Below, one piece after another: positions 52,669 to 61,152 of a DNA stretch of 64,000 nucleotides. The notes beneath the pieces were generated by a model, which saw nothing but the letters and a program-made list of their open reading frames with translations, was not told where the DNA came from and searched no databases. How positions within the stretch are numbered: position 1 is the first letter of the stretch; each line of letters starts with the position of its first letter. A program made the translations under genes and the position numbers. Source of the stretch: Gracilibacillus lacisalsi DSM 19029 (GTDB taxonomy: Bacteria > Bacillota > Bacilli > Bacillales > Amphibacillaceae); contig NZ_KB898663.1 in NCBI RefSeq assembly GCF_000377765.1, positions 186,001 to 250,000 of the forward strand, read 5' to 3'.

Positions 52669-53814
52669 TTAATTTGCAGTATTATTGTCGTGCTCAAGTG
52701 GGATTGTGATGTTAACTCTTGTGCCAGCCCCTTGTTTACTGGTAATGTCTAATTCTCCTCCGAGAATATCAACTCGTTCGTGCATGCCTATTATACCAAA
52801 AGATTTATCTTTTTTCTCGGATTGTTCGAAACCTTTGCCATTATCTGTAATGGTAGCGACTACTCTATCACAAGAAATGTCTAACTCCACCAAAATCAGT
52901 TTAGCTTCCGCATGTTTTATTGCGTTTTGAATCGACTCTTGGATTAAACGAAATAAAGCAACTTCGTAATGACTATGTAATCGCTCGTCAGACGATTGAT
53001 ATTGAAAGCGAATGTTAGGATGTTGATCTTCTAATGTTCTTATGTACTTTTTAATAGTTGGTATTAATCCTAAATCATCCAGAGCCATTGGGCGTAAGTC
53101 ATAGATAATCCGCCTTACTTCATATAAAGAATCACGAATCATTACTCTAACATTACGCATTTCTCGAACTGCGCCATCAACATCACCTTTCTTAAAAGTA
53201 CGATCGACTATTTCAGAACGCAACATAATGTTCGCTAGCATCTGTGCCGGACCATCATGCATTTCTCTTGAAAGGCGGCGACGTTCTTCTTCTTGTGCTT
53301 CAATAATTTTTAAACCAAATTCTTGTTTTTCATAAGCATCACTAATCAAATCAGACACTTCTTGAAAGTCCTCATTTAAATAATTCAAGACAATTGAAAC
53401 TTTTCCAACTAATCCTTCTGCTCGTTCGACCATTTGTTCGATTGATTTAAGCCTTAATTCAATTTCATCTCGTCTATCCCTGAGCACTTTTTCCTTATCA
53501 CGTGTCACCACTAAATCTGTTTGAAGCTGATGGGCTTGGTCGTATACTTCCCTAATTTTTTCTTCTGAATATTCTTTGAAGTTTTTACTTACTTCCGCTA
53601 GTTTTTTTCTAGCTAGTTTTACTTTCTTTTCGAGGGCATCCCCTTCATCAATAACCACCGCTACATCTTCTTTTAACACTGCTAATTCGTGCTCTAATGT
53701 TTGATATTCCTTACGAGAATCTTCGGCGATTTCAAAGATTTCATCCTTGCTGTTTTTTACTGTATCTATCATCTCGTCTATTATATAATCTAATGTACGA
53801 TCTGTATGTTTCAT
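52669..53814 (-). CDS. degS: Sensor histidine kinase DegS
   Basis: 381 residues, cytosolic. The N-terminal half is a long coiled coil (sensor). HisKA_3 has the phospho-His in RRLSREMHDGPAQMLANI (about residue 188), and the HATPase domain shows VATITDNGKGFEQSE and GIIGMHERVDILGGEL. It phosphorylates DegU. Confidence 0.96.
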   Translation of the reverse strand: MKHTDRTLDYIIDEMIDTVKNSKDEIFEIAEDSRKEYQTLEHELAVLKEDVAVVIDEGDALEKKVKLARKKLAEVSKNFKEYSEEKIREVYDQAHQLQTDLVVTRDKEKVLRDRRDEIELRLKSIEQMVERAEGLVGKVSIVLNYLNEDFQEVSDLISDAYEKQEFGLKIIEAQEEERRRLSREMHDGPAQMLANIMLRSEIVDRTFKKGDVDGAVREMRNVRVMIRDSLYEVRRIIYDLRPMALDDLGLIPTIKKYIRTLEDQHPNIRFQYQSSDERLHSHYEVALFRLIQESIQNAIKHAEAKLILVELDISCDRVVATITDNGKGFEQSEKKDKSFGIIGMHERVDILGGELDITSKQGAGTRVNITIPLEHDNNTAN

Positions 53815-53970
53815 ATACTAAACCTCACCACCTAGTTTCATTTTATACCATACGAAATATATAGTTCTTTTTTAGGGGGTTATCATAATATTCTTTATTC
53901 CCTATTACAATTATTTTACACGCATTTATTTCATGAACACAAATTTATTCGTATTTAGGAGGATTTATAT

Positions 53971-54612
53971 ATGCTTAACCACTATTTTACTGTAAAACTA
54001 GAAGGATCTGATGAACAGATCATTCAAAAATCTAGGTTCATCGGGTATGTGAAACGCGTAACTAGTGAAGATGAAGCCCAACAATTTATTCAAGCTATCA
54101 AAAAAAAGCATGCTGATGCTACTCATAACTGCTCTGCCTATATGATTGGCGAACATGACCAAATTCAGAAAGCTAATGATGACGGTGAACCGAGTGGTAC
54201 TGCCGGTGTTCCGATCTTAGAGGTATTAAAGAAACGACAACTAAAAGACACGGCAGTCGTAGTTACCAGATATTTTGGCGGGATTAAGCTAGGGGCTGGT
54301 GGTCTGATTCGCGCATATTCCAGTACAACCTCATTGGCGATCAATACGACAGGTGTTGTCGAGCGAAAACGAATGAAGAAGTTTTTTGTAACAGTTGACT
54401 ATACTTTATTAGGTAAATTGGAAAATGAATTACGCCAATCTGATTATTTATTAGAAGAAACGGAATATTTAGACAAAGTAACCTTTCACGTCCGTACTTT
54501 AGTTGGTGAAGAAAGTGGTTTCTCAGACTGGATAACAGATTTGACTAGTGGAAATGTTGACCTAAAGGAAGGCGAGAATTCTTATATAGAGGTAGACGTT
54601 TCGACCGAGTGA
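53971..54612 (+). CDS. yvyE: YigZ/IMPACT-family protein (YvyE)
   Basis: 213 residues. UPF0029 core: SRFIGYVKRV, HNCSAYMIGEHDQIQKANDD, GEPSGTAGVPILEVLKK, VVVTRYFGGIKLGAGGLIRA; then a C-terminal DUF1949 domain. The IMPACT family is linked to translation or proteolysis control. Divergent from degS, as in B. subtilis. SD AGGAGG. Confidence 0.94.
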   Translation: MLNHYFTVKLEGSDEQIIQKSRFIGYVKRVTSEDEAQQFIQAIKKKHADATHNCSAYMIGEHDQIQKANDDGEPSGTAGVPILEVLKKRQLKDTAVVVTRYFGGIKLGAGGLIRAYSSTTSLAINTTGVVERKRMKKFFVTVDYTLLGKLENELRQSDYLLEETEYLDKVTFHVRTLVGEESGFSDWITDLTSGNVDLKEGENSYIEVDVSTE

Positions 54613-54633
54613 CTATTTCCCTGGAAATAATTC

Positions 54634-54672
54634 GAGTGTGAATCAACTTCACACTCTGTTTTTTTATTTTTT
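54634..54672 (+). terminator. Terminator of yvyE
   Basis: GAGTGTGAA / TTCACACTC with a five-base loop, followed by a T-rich run. Confidence 0.88.
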
Positions 54673-54810
54673 ATGAAATGATAATAGATTAGCCTGCTTC
54701 AATTCATTCGTCAGTTTTTTTATAAAATCTTGTGAATTATCGATTTGTTCTCTTTCGGTTTGATCTAGCATTTTTTGTAATATAGACCGATACACCTCTT
54801 GCTCCGTCAA
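54664..54810 (-). CDS. Small helical protein, 48 residues, unknown
   Basis: TTG 54810 is nine bases after AAAGGGG; a TTG at 54819 abuts the SD. The product reads (L/M)TEQEVYRSILQKMLDQTER, then DNSQDFIKKLTNELKQ, a likely two-helix protein. It resembles Sda only in general layout and has different spacing. Real expression is uncertain. Confidence 0.5.
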   Translation of the reverse strand: MTEQEVYRSILQKMLDQTEREQIDNSQDFIKKLTNELKQANLLSFHKK

Positions 54811-54858
54811 ACGACTCAACCCCTTTACCCATCCTAATGATACAATATGTTTGTACTT

Positions 54859-55540
54859 CTATTTTCGTAACTTGTTTACTATCAAAATAATAAAAATCGC
54901 TATCAAAGCTCCTATTCCATCAAGAACGACATCACCTACGTATGGTGTACGGTTTGGCGTTAATCCTTGATGCCATTCGTCAAAAATAGCGTACACTAAA
55001 GTAATCAAAAATGCAAAAAAAGATACTAGAGTTGCTCTTTTATACTGCCATGTCTTGCTGATCGCTAGATATAATAGACCACACAGTATGGCGAATACTC
55101 CTACATGAGCCCCTTTTCTAAGAACAAAAGCGCAAGCGCCCGATTAGAAACGTAGCAACTTCAGAATCAACTGAGATAAAGGAATCACGGTGAGCTTGCG
55201 AGCCGATGATGACTTATCGTAGGGCGATTCGTGAAGTTGCCTAGTTTCTGGGGGCTGGAGCTGGACGTGACTCACCACGCTACCCTGATACACATGGTCA
55301 AATTATTATAATTACCTAGCCCAAAAATTCGACAAATCCTTCTACACCTAATTGTTCGACACTGACCACAGAATGATGATAGCTAAAGGAAATCGGCTGT
55401 AAAATGGCTGTAAGAAAGGATAAGTCAATATGTTGAGAAAGAAATGGCTTGATGTCTTGTTCCTCGTATGGTTGGTCAGATGCGTAATATATGACTCCCA
55501 TCCACAGTAGAGGAAAAAGCCAATATATTAACTTCTTCAT
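54859..55540 (-). pseudogene. vanZ: VanZ-family membrane protein gene split by a repeat element
   Basis: The 5' piece (55540-55316) encodes MKKLIYWLFPLLWMGVIYYA ... LGVEGFVEF and then stops. The 3' piece (about 55118-54859) continues with EKGAHVGVFAILCGLLYLAI ... FDEWHQGLTPNRTPYVGD and VVLDGIGALIAIFI. Together they form a complete VanZ protein. The interruption is a hairpin-rich element of about 145 bp plus about 50 bp of other sequence. The VanZ fold is widespread in Bacillus and is linked to lipophilic glycopeptide resistance in some species. Confidence 0.82.
55121..55266. repeat. MITE-like hairpin element inserted in vanZ
   Basis: It starts AGAACAAAAGCGCAAGCGCC and ends GGGGCTGGAGCTGGAC. 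It contains a long imperfect inverted repeat: AGAAACGTAGCAACTTCA at about 55146 pairs with TGAAGTTGCCTAGTTTCT at about 55232. The two end sequences recall short dispersed repeats of Bacillaceae genomes. Confidence 0.65.
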
Positions 55541-55633
55541 GATTTCCTTAAACTCCTCTTTTTTCTACTATAATAATTTGTAAATTATACCACAATTTCT
55601 GACTGTTGATTACATTCTTGTTCACAATGCAGA

Positions 55634-55670
55634 TAAAAAAATAGTCAGCTACTCCTCTAAGTGGCTGACT
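55634..55670 (-). terminator. Terminator of sinR
   Basis: AGTCAGC / GCTGACT stem followed by seven T on the minus strand. Confidence 0.85.
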
Positions 55671-55681
55671 TGTCTGTTTAG

Positions 55682-56008
55682 TTAATGATTTTGTTTCCAT
55701 TTGTTAAATTCTAAAAATTCTTTGAATTCTTGTTTAGAGACACCAGAATGCATTGCTTCTTCTGCAAGCTTTAACCATTCTTCATCTAATTGTTCTTTAA
55801 TTTCTTCATCTGATTGAGACATTAATAATTCATTAACGGTTACACCAAGGACCTTACCTACCTTCTCCATGAACTGAATCGATGGATTGGATTGGATTCC
55901 ACGTTCAATAGAACTTAAATAGGACTTGGCAATCCCGGCTTGCTCAGCAACTTCGGATAATGACATTCTTTTTTGTTTCCTTAATTCTTGAATTTTTTGC
56001 CCTATCAC
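55682..56008 (-). CDS. sinR: SinR, master regulator of matrix genes
   Basis: 108 residues, end-to-end similar to B. subtilis SinR. N-terminal Xre HTH: MIGQKIQELRKQKRMSLSEV, IAKSYLSSIERGIQSNPSIQ. C-terminal tetramerisation/SinI-binding part: LDEEWLKLAEEAMHSGVSKQ, EFKEFLEFNKWK. SinR represses tapA-sipW-tasA and eps in B. subtilis. No sinI lies upstream, where B. subtilis has it. Its probable targets are the GTTCTTT boxes at 6283-6453. Spo0A-type boxes lie in its upstream region. Confidence 0.93.
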   Translation of the reverse strand: MIGQKIQELRKQKRMSLSEVAEQAGIAKSYLSSIERGIQSNPSIQFMEKVGKVLGVTVNELLMSQSDEEIKEQLDEEWLKLAEEAMHSGVSKQEFKEFLEFNKWKQNH

Positions 56009-56086
56009 AACAATTCACCCACTTTCCTGCTAACCATCATTATAACATAAATGTTTTTTTCTGTTCTATATAAAGGTACGTCTTTT

Positions 56087-56218
56087 TGTCGAATTATGCA
56101 AGGGTTTATGACTATTTTTGCGCATTTTGCAGAAAATCAAGACTAAAGTCCTGTAGAATTATTCGTTAAAACGTAATATTTTAGTTTGTCCCCATTGGAA
56201 ATTAGTTCAAATGTCGAA
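56087..56218. promoter_or_regulatory. Spo0A box cluster between sinR and the sortase gene
   Basis: Perfect TGTCGAA boxes are at 56087-56093 and 56212-56218, and a one-mismatch TGTAGAA is at 56152-56158. In B. subtilis Spo0A~P acts on sinIR. Which of the two divergent genes is controlled is not known. Confidence 0.55.
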
Positions 56219-56313
56219 GATTTACAACTATTTTCCGTTAATAAACACGTGCATTTTACCATTATTATTAGTATAATATGGATAATACATAGACTAAAGA
56301 GGTGTGGAATACT

Positions 56314-56889
56314 ATGAAGAAGTTAGCGCTACTTTTTATTCTGGCTGGAGTCGTACTTCTAAGTATTGGCGGTTATCGTTACTTCCAAATACAAGCTGCT
56401 GAAAAACAGGCCGCTACGGAAGTAAATGAATTACTTGAAAAATCTACTAAAGGAGAGATATCAAAACGAACACCGGAGGAATTTTTTCCAGATATGGGAG
56501 AAGCGGTTGGGTATTTACACATTCCAACACTTGATGCTCAATTGCCTATAGTAGAAGGTACTGATCCAGATGAATTAGAGAAGGGAGTCGGCCATTATCG
56601 AGGTACAGCCTATCCAAAGCAAGACGATCAAATCGTACTGTCTGGCCACCGTGATACTGTATTTCGAGATTTAGGAGAAGTAGAGGTCGGAGATACTTTT
56701 ATAATAGAATTAGAATATGGAGAATTTGAATATGAAATGGTTGATTCCAAGATTGTTGATGCAGACGATACAACCATTATTAAATCAACAGCGCCTGACG
56801 AAGAATTGGTTATCACGACTTGCTATCCATTTTCCTATGTAGGAAACGCACCTGAAAGATATATAATCTATGCAAAACCAATTTATTAA
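56314..56889 (+). CDS. srtD: Class D sortase (SrtD/YhcS-like)
   Basis: 191 residues from ATG 56314, nine bases after GAGGTG; the earlier GTG is too close to the SD. An N-terminal membrane anchor (3-22) is followed by a sortase domain with catalytic His112 (LSGHRDTVF), Cys170 (VITTCYPF) and Arg182 (APERYIIY). Class D enzymes join LPxTA/LPxTS proteins to peptidoglycan. The only such substrate in the window is the LPSTA protein of the matrix operon. Divergent from sinR. Confidence 0.92.
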   Translation: MKKLALLFILAGVVLLSIGGYRYFQIQAAEKQAATEVNELLEKSTKGEISKRTPEEFFPDMGEAVGYLHIPTLDAQLPIVEGTDPDELEKGVGHYRGTAYPKQDDQIVLSGHRDTVFRDLGEVEVGDTFIIELEYGEFEYEMVDSKIVDADDTTIIKSTAPDEELVITTCYPFSYVGNAPERYIIYAKPIY

Positions 56890-56918
56890 GCGTATTGTCT
56901 GTTACCAATACGCTTTTT
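56889..56918 (+). terminator. Terminator of the sortase gene
   Basis: AGCGTATTG / CAATACGCT with an eight-base loop, followed by T5. Confidence 0.85.
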
Positions 56919-56944
56919 CACTTGTTTTATAGGGGGTAAATTAG

Positions 56945-58966
56945 ATGAAAAGGTTATTCATTGTATTGATAAGTTTGCTAGCGTTTTTAGCTGCTTGTCA
57001 AGATGACGAACAGGTCAAGCCTGAAGATCGCTTGCAGGAATATGTTGACCATTGGATGGCGGAAGACTTTGAAAGTATGTATCCAATGGTTGAAGAAGAT
57101 GTAGATAAAGAGGAATTTGATCGTTATCCCAAAATATATGGAGACTTGGAAGTATCCGATCTATCTGTCGAATACGAACTACCGGATCAAGAAGAGGAAG
57201 AGATTGACTTGGACGAGGTTGAGTCGGTATCATTCCCGGTCAGTGTAAGTATGGAAACAATGGCGGGGCCGATTTCTTTTGATACAGAAATTGAAATGGT
57301 GAAAACGATTAAAACGGTTGAAGATGAAGAAGAAATTGATTGGCTAGTTAATTGGCACCCTGGCTTTATCTTCCCCGAGTTAGAAGACGGCGGAACAGTT
57401 GGAATCAACAGAGTTGAGCCAGTTCGCGGAGAAATCTATGACCGAAATCGTGAAGCACTGGCTGTCAATGAAAGTATTTATGAATTAGGTGTCGTAGATG
57501 ATTGGTTTACCGAGAATAAAGAGGAAGAAAAAGAAGAAATAGCAGAAATACTGGATATTACAGTGGAAGATATTGATCAAGCATTAAGTGCTGACTGGGT
57601 CACACCAGATGTGTTTGTTCCATTAAAAGTAGTTCCTAGCATAAGTGAAGATGGATTAGAAGAAGCCTTACAATCAATTAAACCATTTACAAAACAAACG
57701 ACGACAGGACGTATCTATCCTTTAGGTGAAGCTGCCGCACATTTAGTAGGATATATCGCACCAATTACAGCTGAAAAATTAGAAGAAGTCGACTCTGACG
57801 TTTATTCGGAAAGTGATTTAATTGGTTATAGAGGACTAGAAGAGTTATTTGAAGAAGAACTCCGTGGTGAAGAAGGTGTCCAGATTTATGTCGATAAAGA
57901 AGATCAAGATCCTGTCGTCATTGCTGAAACAGAGGTGAAAGATGGGGAGACCATCACCCTCACCATAGATGCAAAAGTACAACAAAGCATCTTTGATTCA
58001 TTAGATGGCGACGCCGGAACTGCAGCTGCAATAGATCCTGCGACTGGTGAAACCTTAGCATTAGTAAGCAGTCCAGCTTTCGACCCGCACGCTTTTCTAT
58101 ATGGACTTAGTGGCGATCAATGGAATGAGTGGCAAGAAGATCCAAAGAATCCATTATTAAATCGATTTAGCGCAACCTTTGCACCTGGCTCATCGTTCAA
58201 ACCAATTACAAGTGCTATTGGCTTGGAAAATGGCTCGATTGATCCAAGTGAAGGTTACACTATCGAAGGATTAACCTGGCAAAAAGACGGCTGGGGAAAT
58301 TACTCCGTTCGACGTGTTTCTGAATCAAACGGCCCGGTTGACTTAAGAGATGCACTCGTCCGCTCCGATAATATCTATTTTGCTATGCAAGCATTAGAAA
58401 TGGGTGAAGATGCGTTTGTATCTGGCTTAGAAGCATTCGGTATTAGTGAGGAAGAGTTCCCTTTCACTTATCCAATCGAATCGAGCTCGATTTCTTCTGA
58501 TGGTACATTAAGTGAAGAAGTACTGTTAGCAGATACGAGCTATGGTCAAGGACAACTTGAAATGAGCGCACTGCAACTAGCAACGAGCTATTCCATTTTC
58601 CAAAATGACGGCAACATTGTCCAACCAACCTTATTGATGGATGAAGAAGACGGACAGACATGGAAAGAAGGATTACTTTCTAGTGAAAATGCCGACATCA
58701 TTCGTGATGCATTACGTGGCGTCGTAACAGATGGTACCGGAAGTGGCGCAAATGTTAGTGGATTAGGGATAGCCGGAAAAACTGGAACTGCCGAACTGAA
58801 GCAATCACTAGATGAAGAAGGTGCTGCTGAGAATGGTTGGTTCGTCGGTTATCCGGAAGATGGCAGTGTAATCATCGCTATGATGGTAGAAAACATCGAA
58901 GATAAATCAAATGGCAGTGGATATGTCGCCGAAAAAGTCGGAAACGTATTTTCTGAGATTAAATAA
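56945..58966 (+). CDS. pbpC: Penicillin-binding protein 3, MecA-type class B transpeptidase
   Basis: 673 residues, close to B. subtilis PbpC. A lipobox FLAAC (Cys18) suggests lipid anchoring. An NTF2-like MecA_N domain (about 25-145) is followed by the PBP dimerisation domain (from VEPVRGEIYDRNREALAV). The transpeptidase domain has S416-S-F-K419 in PGSSFKP, S474-D-N in RSDNIYFA and K612-T-G in GKTGTAEL. It cross-links peptidoglycan; this subgroup has low beta-lactam affinity in some species. Preceded by the sortase terminator, so it has its own promoter or read-through. Confidence 0.93.
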   Translation: MKRLFIVLISLLAFLAACQDDEQVKPEDRLQEYVDHWMAEDFESMYPMVEEDVDKEEFDRYPKIYGDLEVSDLSVEYELPDQEEEEIDLDEVESVSFPVSVSMETMAGPISFDTEIEMVKTIKTVEDEEEIDWLVNWHPGFIFPELEDGGTVGINRVEPVRGEIYDRNREALAVNESIYELGVVDDWFTENKEEEKEEIAEILDITVEDIDQALSADWVTPDVFVPLKVVPSISEDGLEEALQSIKPFTKQTTTGRIYPLGEAAAHLVGYIAPITAEKLEEVDSDVYSESDLIGYRGLEELFEEELRGEEGVQIYVDKEDQDPVVIAETEVKDGETITLTIDAKVQQSIFDSLDGDAGTAAAIDPATGETLALVSSPAFDPHAFLYGLSGDQWNEWQEDPKNPLLNRFSATFAPGSSFKPITSAIGLENGSIDPSEGYTIEGLTWQKDGWGNYSVRRVSESNGPVDLRDALVRSDNIYFAMQALEMGEDAFVSGLEAFGISEEEFPFTYPIESSSISSDGTLSEEVLLADTSYGQGQLEMSALQLATSYSIFQNDGNIVQPTLLMDEEDGQTWKEGLLSSENADIIRDALRGVVTDGTGSGANVSGLGIAGKTGTAELKQSLDEEGAAENGWFVGYPEDGSVIIAMMVENIEDKSNGSGYVAEKVGNVFSEIK

Positions 58967-58977
58967 GAATGGATAGG

Positions 58978-59013
58978 AGAGCTAGCCCCAAGGAGATCGG
59001 GCTAGCTCTTTTG
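58978..59013 (+). terminator. Terminator of pbpC
   Basis: AGAGCTAGCCC / GGGCTAGCTCT with a ten-base loop and T4. Confidence 0.85.
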
Positions 59014-59023
59014 TATAAGGTTA

Positions 59024-59137
59024 TCTGGACACTTTTTTATACTTTCTGGACACTTTTTGTGATAATCTGGACACTATCTTCATTTTTCTGGACACTTTTA
59101 CAATTTTTCTGGACACTAATTCACTTTTTCTGGACAC
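59024..59137. repeat. 21-bp tandem repeat array, TCTGGACAC family (6 units)
   Basis: TCTGGACAC begins at 59024, 59045, 59066, 59087, 59108 and 59129, exactly 21 bp apart, with T-rich spacers. The array lies between the convergent pbpC and NERD genes. In one plus frame it reads as Phe-Trp-Thr-Leu heptads. Confidence 0.92.
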
Positions 59138-59138
59138 T

Positions 59139-60095
59139 CTACATAAATGGTACTAAATCATGATGTCTATAGTATGCACCTTTACTCGTTCCAACTTTAA
59201 TAAAACCTGCTCGATTCATCATTTTCCTAGCTGCATCTGGAGATAGTCCTCCTAAAAAATCATAAGCTAGTCTTTTCGTTATCCTATTCTCCGACAATAA
59301 TGCTAAATCAAACAACACTGGCAAATAGGCATCAGAGCTGCGTTCATTACAAAAAGGACATTGCCAACGCAGGCGTATTCTGTTCATCGCAAATCTTGTA
59401 CATGCCGGACATGGTACACCTTTAATAAGATCGCTCCACTTGATACCATAACGGTCCATTATAGGAAAATGTGCTTCTTGGTGGTGATCATGTAGAAAGG
59501 ATACAATCTCCTGATTTCTAGAAGGTGATATTTTCGCCGGGTGTTTTCGTGCTATTTTTTCTAAAAAAGATGGAAGTGCTTGCGCTGTGAGGATCCGGTG
59601 CCTATCTGGATAATCCTGAAGTTCTAGAATGGCATAACGGTTGACGAATACCGCTGCGGTAAAGGTGGGAAGCTGTTCGATGCCATGCTCATCCAGAAAC
59701 CGAGGTAATTGTGCATGTTGGAGATCTACTTGTAATAATGGATCTGGAAAGACTTCTTTTTCTCCTGCTTTCGTTCGTATTAGCTGTCGGGAATGTGGAT
59801 CAAAGTAGATGGGCGCGGTATAATTCTTGATTTCTAGTATGACACGATAGCCTAGATCAAAAAGGAGCCAGTCGATCTGGAATGCTGATTGGTGCTCAAT
59901 GCGGAGTCCGTTAAGGAATTGTGGTGAATCAAGGTGGGCTTGCTTCAGGTAATATTCAAGGTTTGCTTCTCCTGCTTGTCCTGACTCAAATTGCCGCCAC
60001 TTGTCATAGATGTAGCGATATTGCGGATGATCTTGCGGAAGTCGATCAAGTAGTGCTTTGTGCTTCAATACTTTTAATGAGGTTTTGGGTATCAT
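59139..60095 (-). CDS. NERD-domain protein with C-terminal zinc ribbon
   Basis: 318 residues from ATG 60095, preceded by GGGGAGG. The GTG at 60122 falls in a hairpin before the SD. The NERD (nuclease-related) domain is about 35-140 (GQAGEANLEYYLKQ, IDWLLFDLGYRVILEIKNY with the Asp-Glu-x-Lys core, then VFPDPLLQVDLQHAQL). The C-terminus has CPACTRFAMNRIRLRWQCPF, a four-Cys ribbon, and an HTH-like end. NERD proteins are presumed DNA-processing factors. No partner gene is evident. Confidence 0.85.
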   Translation of the reverse strand: MIPKTSLKVLKHKALLDRLPQDHPQYRYIYDKWRQFESGQAGEANLEYYLKQAHLDSPQFLNGLRIEHQSAFQIDWLLFDLGYRVILEIKNYTAPIYFDPHSRQLIRTKAGEKEVFPDPLLQVDLQHAQLPRFLDEHGIEQLPTFTAAVFVNRYAILELQDYPDRHRILTAQALPSFLEKIARKHPAKISPSRNQEIVSFLHDHHQEAHFPIMDRYGIKWSDLIKGVPCPACTRFAMNRIRLRWQCPFCNERSSDAYLPVLFDLALLSENRITKRLAYDFLGGLSPDAARKMMNRAGFIKVGTSKGAYYRHHDLVPFM

Positions 60096-60147
60096 TTCTC
60101 CTCCCCTTTCCAATATAGGCACAGCAGAAATCTACTGTGCCTCTCTT

Positions 60148-61140
60148 TTATAATGCGATTACTTGTCCTGTTTTACTACTCTCATAAACGGCATCAAGCA
60201 CTTTCATTTGGTTACGTATTTTGGTAATGTCATAGAATAATGGTTGATTGTTCAATACTGCATGAGCGAAGTGTTCTGCCATTAATGTGTACTGGTCACC
60301 TGCTTCTTGCAATACCCTTGTACCTTCATCTGTTTTCACATGGATTTCACCTGTCATTCCTTCATTTGTGTCTGGGCGGAATGCTGATGTTACGGTGATG
60401 ATTCCCTTTGAACCGACCACTTCGTATGACTCACGCGATGTGCAATCAAAACTGGAATCAAAAGATGTAACTATGCCATTTCCAAAGGTCATCGTACCCA
60501 CCATCGTTGTATCTACTTTTAATTCCGGATGATAGTAGGCACTTGCGTGAACGGATACAGGTTCTTGTTCTAGGATATTACGAATCGCATGTAGGGTGTA
60601 ACATCCGACGTCAAACATCGATCCACCACCAAGCTCATTATTCAAGCGAATGTTGGAACGGTCTTCCAGATAAAAAGAGAAGCTTGCGCGCATAAAGGAT
60701 ACATCACCAATCACATCGTCTTGAATCAATTGCTTTACTTTTTGATGCTGGGGATGGAATTGATACATAAAAGCTTCCATGAATACCACATTATTTCTTT
60801 CACATGCAGTAATCATTTCTTCTAATTCTTCGTTAGTGACTGCAACAGGTTTCTCACAAAGTACATGTTTGTTCTTTTCGGCTGCTTTGATTACCCATTC
60901 TTTATGTAAAGCGTTTGGCAGTGGGATATAGACTGCATCGATATCTGGATCGTCTAATAAAGCCTCATAGCTGTCAAACGTACGTGGAATATCGAGCTCT
61001 TCCGCTGCTTCATTTGCAGTTTGTTGATTTCTACTTGCGATCGCAACTACTTCCCCATTATTGGATCTCTGAATCGCTGGTATCACTTGTGTCCTACCGA
61101 TTTTTGCTGTACTGAGTACTCCCCATTTTAATGTTGTCAT
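60148..61140 (-). CDS. Gfo/Idh/MocA-family oxidoreductase
   Basis: 330 residues. N-terminal Rossmann KWGVLSTAKIGRTQVIPAI, then the family signature CEKPVAVTNEELEEM and GGSMFDVGCYTLHAI. It uses NAD(P) to oxidise or reduce a sugar or cyclitol; the substrate is not defined by sequence. It starts 13 bp after the SDR gene, so they form an operon. Confidence 0.9.
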   Translation of the reverse strand: MTTLKWGVLSTAKIGRTQVIPAIQRSNNGEVVAIASRNQQTANEAAEELDIPRTFDSYEALLDDPDIDAVYIPLPNALHKEWVIKAAEKNKHVLCEKPVAVTNEELEEMITACERNNVVFMEAFMYQFHPQHQKVKQLIQDDVIGDVSFMRASFSFYLEDRSNIRLNNELGGGSMFDVGCYTLHAIRNILEQEPVSVHASAYYHPELKVDTTMVGTMTFGNGIVTSFDSSFDCTSRESYEVVGSKGIITVTSAFRPDTNEGMTGEIHVKTDEGTRVLQEAGDQYTLMAEHFAHAVLNNQPLFYDITKIRNQMKVLDAVYESSKTGQVIAL

Positions 61141-61152
61141 GTTACCTCTCCT

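Noticed and set aside
54664-54810. Sda, sporulation kinase inhibitor
   Set aside because: A DFI-containing helix looked similar, but the spacing between the two helices and the key residues do not match Sda.
58969-59163. 64-residue ORF rich in Phe-Trp-Thr-Leu heptads
   Set aside because: It is the 21-bp repeat array read in frame, starts inside the pbpC terminator and has no SD. It is kept only as an alternative within the repeat finding.
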